A stretch of DNA of 64,000 bases from Botryococcus braunii. Lineage: Eukaryota; Chlorophyta; Trebouxiophyceae. Positions 62,401-64,000 of this stretch are shown here, piece by piece. The position numbers were made by a program, and so were the translations under genes. The notes beneath the pieces are model-generated. The model searched no databases, was not told the DNA's origin, and saw nothing but the letters and a program-made list of their open reading frames with translations. The stretch lies in contig KV908534.1 in NCBI GenBank assembly GCA_002005505.1, positions 11,639 through 75,638 of the forward strand, in the 5' to 3' direction. How positions within the stretch are numbered: position 1 is the stretch's first letter; every line of letters starts with the position of its first letter.

Positions 62401-64000
62401 CAGCATAGCAGGAGACAAGTGGCCAAATCTTCTATGCCATAAGTCAACAGACATGGAAGCAAGAGGGTTGGCTTCAGGCTGTGTGTGTTCTACTGGATTA
62501 GCAAACGTCACTCGTTTGGCAGGAATAGACTTATCAATCAGCCACCAATAAGGGTGAGCGTGGTAAGCCGCAACAATGGGGGTACCCTCTGAGTCTTTAA
62601 TTATGCAAGTGAGACCATTGAGGGACACAAACAGACCATCTCTGTATGCTTTTCCAACGGAAAACAGGCGCTTCTGCGTAGAAGGAACATGTTTAACATT
62701 GAACAGTTGCATGGTACTGCCATTTTCTAAATGCACAGTGACAGTGCCCTCCCCCAGGATATGTTCCTTCCTACCATTTGCCACAGTGACGTATTGAGGA
62801 TCAGTGTATGCAACATAATCCTCCATACAAGACATGTCAGAACAAATATGGTCGGTCGCACCGGAGTCGACCAACCAACCAGGAAGAGGAGGGGTTGCGC
62901 CGAACTCATGAGTTTGCACAACGTTTGCCTGAGACTTGTTCTTTGGGCAGTACGTCCTGATATGGCCTGCCTCCCCACATAGGAAGCATATAGGTACAGG
63001 CCTCCCTGGGGTTTGGACTGCAGCCCTTCCTCCCTGCACAGCTTCCTTGACAACTGCAGTGTCAGCTTCCACAGCACCTTCTACAACATTCAAGGATGTT
63101 GAAGTTCTAGTGAACTGGGGCCTATTGCCCTGAGGGTGTGGGTTGAAGTTCCTATGTAGTTTAGGAACTTCTGCTGTGGTCGCTTTAGGTGTATGTCCCT
63201 TTGCGGCACGCAACCGGATAAACGTAAGTTCTAGGTTGCCCTGCAGTCTACCAATATCCGGGTTATCTTGGACAAGATTGAACTGTGTGTTCTTGTCTTG
63301 TTCATATTCAGGAGTCAAACCTGCAAGTATGACATAGCATAGAGCCAGATCTGTGTAATTTTGCCCAAAACTTCTCAATGACATGACAAGTTTCCTAGCT
63401 CTGCTGACATACAAGGAGGGTTTTTCTCCTGGATTCATCTTCAGAGTGTGAAGCTCTTGGAATAGAGCCATCACCAGCCCTCGACCTCGTACTGTGAAGA
63501 TGTTGATTAAACATGACCAGATACCATATGCAGATTTCTGATCACTGACCTCAATTTGGTACGGCTCTGTGAGTGAACCAGTGAGTAGAGTTTGGGCTAC
63601 CCAATCGTGGGGATACTGACTACAGTCAGAGTGTATACACCATTCAACCCCAGCAGACAACAAGATTGCATGAGCAAACCGGGACCAAGCTACCCAATTG
63701 TGATCGTTTAATTTCATAACGTCGAGCTTGGGCAACAGTTTGGAAATTATTCCTTGCAACGCATCGGAAGAGTTTGAAGCGTTACCCATAGGGAATGGAT
63801 TTGGGAGGCCAGAACCTGATCCCCCCGGTCCCCCTGGCCATCCCGGGCCACCTGGGCCACCTGGTCCACCCCCTGGAGGCCACCCACCACCTGGTGGTCC
63901 GCCCCATGTAGGAGGAACGCCGGGAACGTTTGGATTAAATTCACCTGGTGGCCAACCTGGTCCACCCGGTGGTCCCCCACCTGGCCCCCCACCACCACCA
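59425..64000 (-). CDS. Copia-B Gag-Pol polyprotein, N-terminus outside window
   Basis: Open from the right edge to the stop at 59425. The first Met inside is at 63789, but the frame continues upstream as a Gly/Pro-rich stretch (GGPPGGGWPPGGGPGGPGGP) like that of Copia-A, so 63789 is not the true start. Counted from it (1454 residues): Gag ~20-195; CCHC ~268-281 (CFLCGEAGHIRTYC); protease WLVDSGATDH (~305-314); integrase zinc site (HRRFGH...CEAC) and DDE (~522, 585, 619); acidic linker; RT from WVFKVKL (~989) through LDISTAFLHG to LVYVDDILVAS (~1137-1140); RNase H with GFVDSDYAGEVDGRRSTSGH; and the C-terminal NLADMFTKALPK. All domains look intact. It is a plausible source of the RT missing from Copia-A. 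Confidence 0.93.
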   Translation of the reverse strand, partial: GGGGGPGGGPPGGPGWPPGEFNPNVPGVPPTWGGPPGGGWPPGGGPGGPGGPGWPGGPGGSGSGLPNPFPMGNASNSSDALQGIISKLLPKLDVMKLNDHNWVAWSRFAHAILLSAGVEWCIHSDCSQYPHDWVAQTLLTGSLTEPYQIEVSDQKSAYGIWSCLINIFTVRGRGLVMALFQELHTLKMNPGEKPSLYVSRARKLVMSLRSFGQNYTDLALCYVILAGLTPEYEQDKNTQFNLVQDNPDIGRLQGNLELTFIRLRAAKGHTPKATTAEVPKLHRNFNPHPQGNRPQFTRTSTSLNVVEGAVEADTAVVKEAVQGGRAAVQTPGRPVPICFLCGEAGHIRTYCPKNKSQANVVQTHEFGATPPLPGWLVDSGATDHICSDMSCMEDYVAYTDPQYVTVANGRKEHILGEGTVTVHLENGSTMQLFNVKHVPSTQKRLFSVGKAYRDGLFVSLNGLTCIIKDSEGTPIVAAYHAHPYWWLIDKSIPAKRVTFANPVEHTQPEANPLASMSVDLWHRRFGHLSPAMLSKIRKTSCVQGVVLPAGNLTSLIGMNGMCEACIDGKMSSAPHKPTGSTVSNRMELVHMDVMGPIRPVTPEGEEYALNIIDERSDFSVTVLLKKKSDASSEAILVLKTLSLSTELPVKAIRTDGGTEFLGLDRFCRKHGILHQVTPPYSHQSNGKVERLNRTLQEKARAMLADSELPRKYWGEAVLTACHVRNLSPTNLHDKTPYELMYGVVPNVSYLRVFGSKCKVLTPKTLRTGKFHPVCQTGVFLGYQGDSKQYRVLIDGKVTVHRGADCKCFEVAPDTQISAAQPYGAVNHRTHASSDLDFTYGVSSPLSAMEEEEDFEPESDDEPDLEYVPDVSDMEFSGNRSAVADAWDGEVDQQDTFPNEARGEQKGGAGHGDHLIPSRSTSPPGARPLPKGVPQVSTHNSVEGEVSGSRTEKVVEFDFSGSKIPVTPAGLFAGRYPVRKRYTHTTQAHFADTSVQGVIQIEANTVYAEPNTYLEAINSPEAEKWITAMLEEMGSLNALETWDLVQVSEQQAKRALPVRWVFKVKLTESGDVEKFKARLVAKGFKQVYGVDYTEVYAPVSRHSTLRYLLSMAVEQQMHLHQLDISTAFLHGKLQETVYVQQPPGFYEGGPNTVCKLNKALYGLKQAPKAWYDTMSKVLLDDGFVIADSDPSLFIARKLGDDDVYVLVYVDDILVASKNMDKVTAVKALLNAHFAVKDLGPAKCFLGMSVTQSFDNNGVLQSIKLSNEKLTAEIITSFHGEESLKPKALPMDTAFQLSAHVGDPLPVGNRYRELVGGIMYLANTVRPDIAFAANHLARFAVSPTSHHYRAGISVLKYLLGSKDFGLLWDKGKNGITGFVDSDYAGEVDGRRSTSGHVFLSGTAAILWGSKLQKVTALSTVEAEFVSMCSGVQEALWISKLVSDFGGVPAPIRIYTDNTGALANIKGIPISPRTKHIGVRYHRVRQEVEQGSISPFYVESASNLADMFTKALPKVQFQKLRAGIGME

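Larger units (their letters stand above)
58783..64000 (-). mobile_element. Copia-B: Ty1/copia element, truncated by the window edge
   Basis: Contains a full gag-pol frame on the - strand from beyond 64000 to 59425, a 3' untranslated region with a tandem duplication, a polypurine tract (GGGGGAG) near 59007-59013, and the first ~224 bases of a 3' LTR (59006 leftward, TGTTGTGATAATC). That LTR meets Gypsy-1 at 58783, so Gypsy-1 seems to be nested in it. The 5' LTR lies outside the window. Confidence 0.75.

Overview
This is a repeat-dominated stretch of a eukaryotic nuclear genome. No ordinary single-copy host gene could be recognised. GT-AG introns, a chromodomain Ty3/gypsy element, Ty1/copia elements, Mutator-like (MULE) transposases with SWIM zinc fingers, long (CT)n/(CA)n microsatellites and a 247-base N gap point to a large green-lineage genome (land plant or streptophyte alga). 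The species cannot be fixed from the sequence.

Layout. 1-4198: six exons of a MULE transposase (MULE-1, + strand), cut by the window start and carrying one in-frame stop; one intron is packed with microsatellites. 4725-15807: a MULE-type DNA element with 59-bp perfect terminal inverted repeats. It holds an apparently intact eight-exon transposase (MULE-2, - strand) and a tandemly duplicated ~2-kb segment with exon-like sequence. 16033-21274: a coding-poor LTR element (LARD type) with TACTT target duplications. 21387-29214: a Ty1/copia element (Copia-A) with an intact Gag-protease-integrase frame but no reverse transcriptase or RNase H; its 5' part is disturbed by a gap and a probable assembly duplication. 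29215-33340: unassigned DNA with local duplications and a 51-bp minisatellite. 33425-45473: a broken gypsy element (Gypsy-2) split by a 9.7-kb insertion made of four 792-bp inverted-repeat elements alternating with three 1572-bp spacers. The first of the four is itself hit by a truncated LINE. 45474-51065: two ~2.8-kb tandem copies, each holding a 477-bp TRIM retrotransposon inside microsatellite. 51913-58782: a complete young chromodomain gypsy element (Gypsy-1) with identical 298-bp LTRs and GTCTG duplications. It appears to be inserted in the 3' LTR of a second copia element (Copia-B), whose complete gag-pol frame runs off the right edge.

The elements are linked. Copia-A, the LARD, Gypsy-1 and the TRIM all carry the same 12-base primer-binding site, TGGTATCGGCGA, next to the 5' LTR, and a GGGGAG-type polypurine tract next to the 3' LTR. 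The coding-poor elements could therefore be primed by the same tRNA as the coding ones. The nesting gives a relative order: Gypsy-2, then the composite array, then the LINE; and Copia-B before Gypsy-1.

Most notable: the RT-less but frame-intact copia element; the composite inverted-repeat array with a 4-bp target duplication; an ATGA stop/start overlap between gag and pol of Gypsy-1 that leaves almost no room for frameshifting; and a shared duplicated-unit architecture around a GT...AG spacer in two otherwise unlike repeats.
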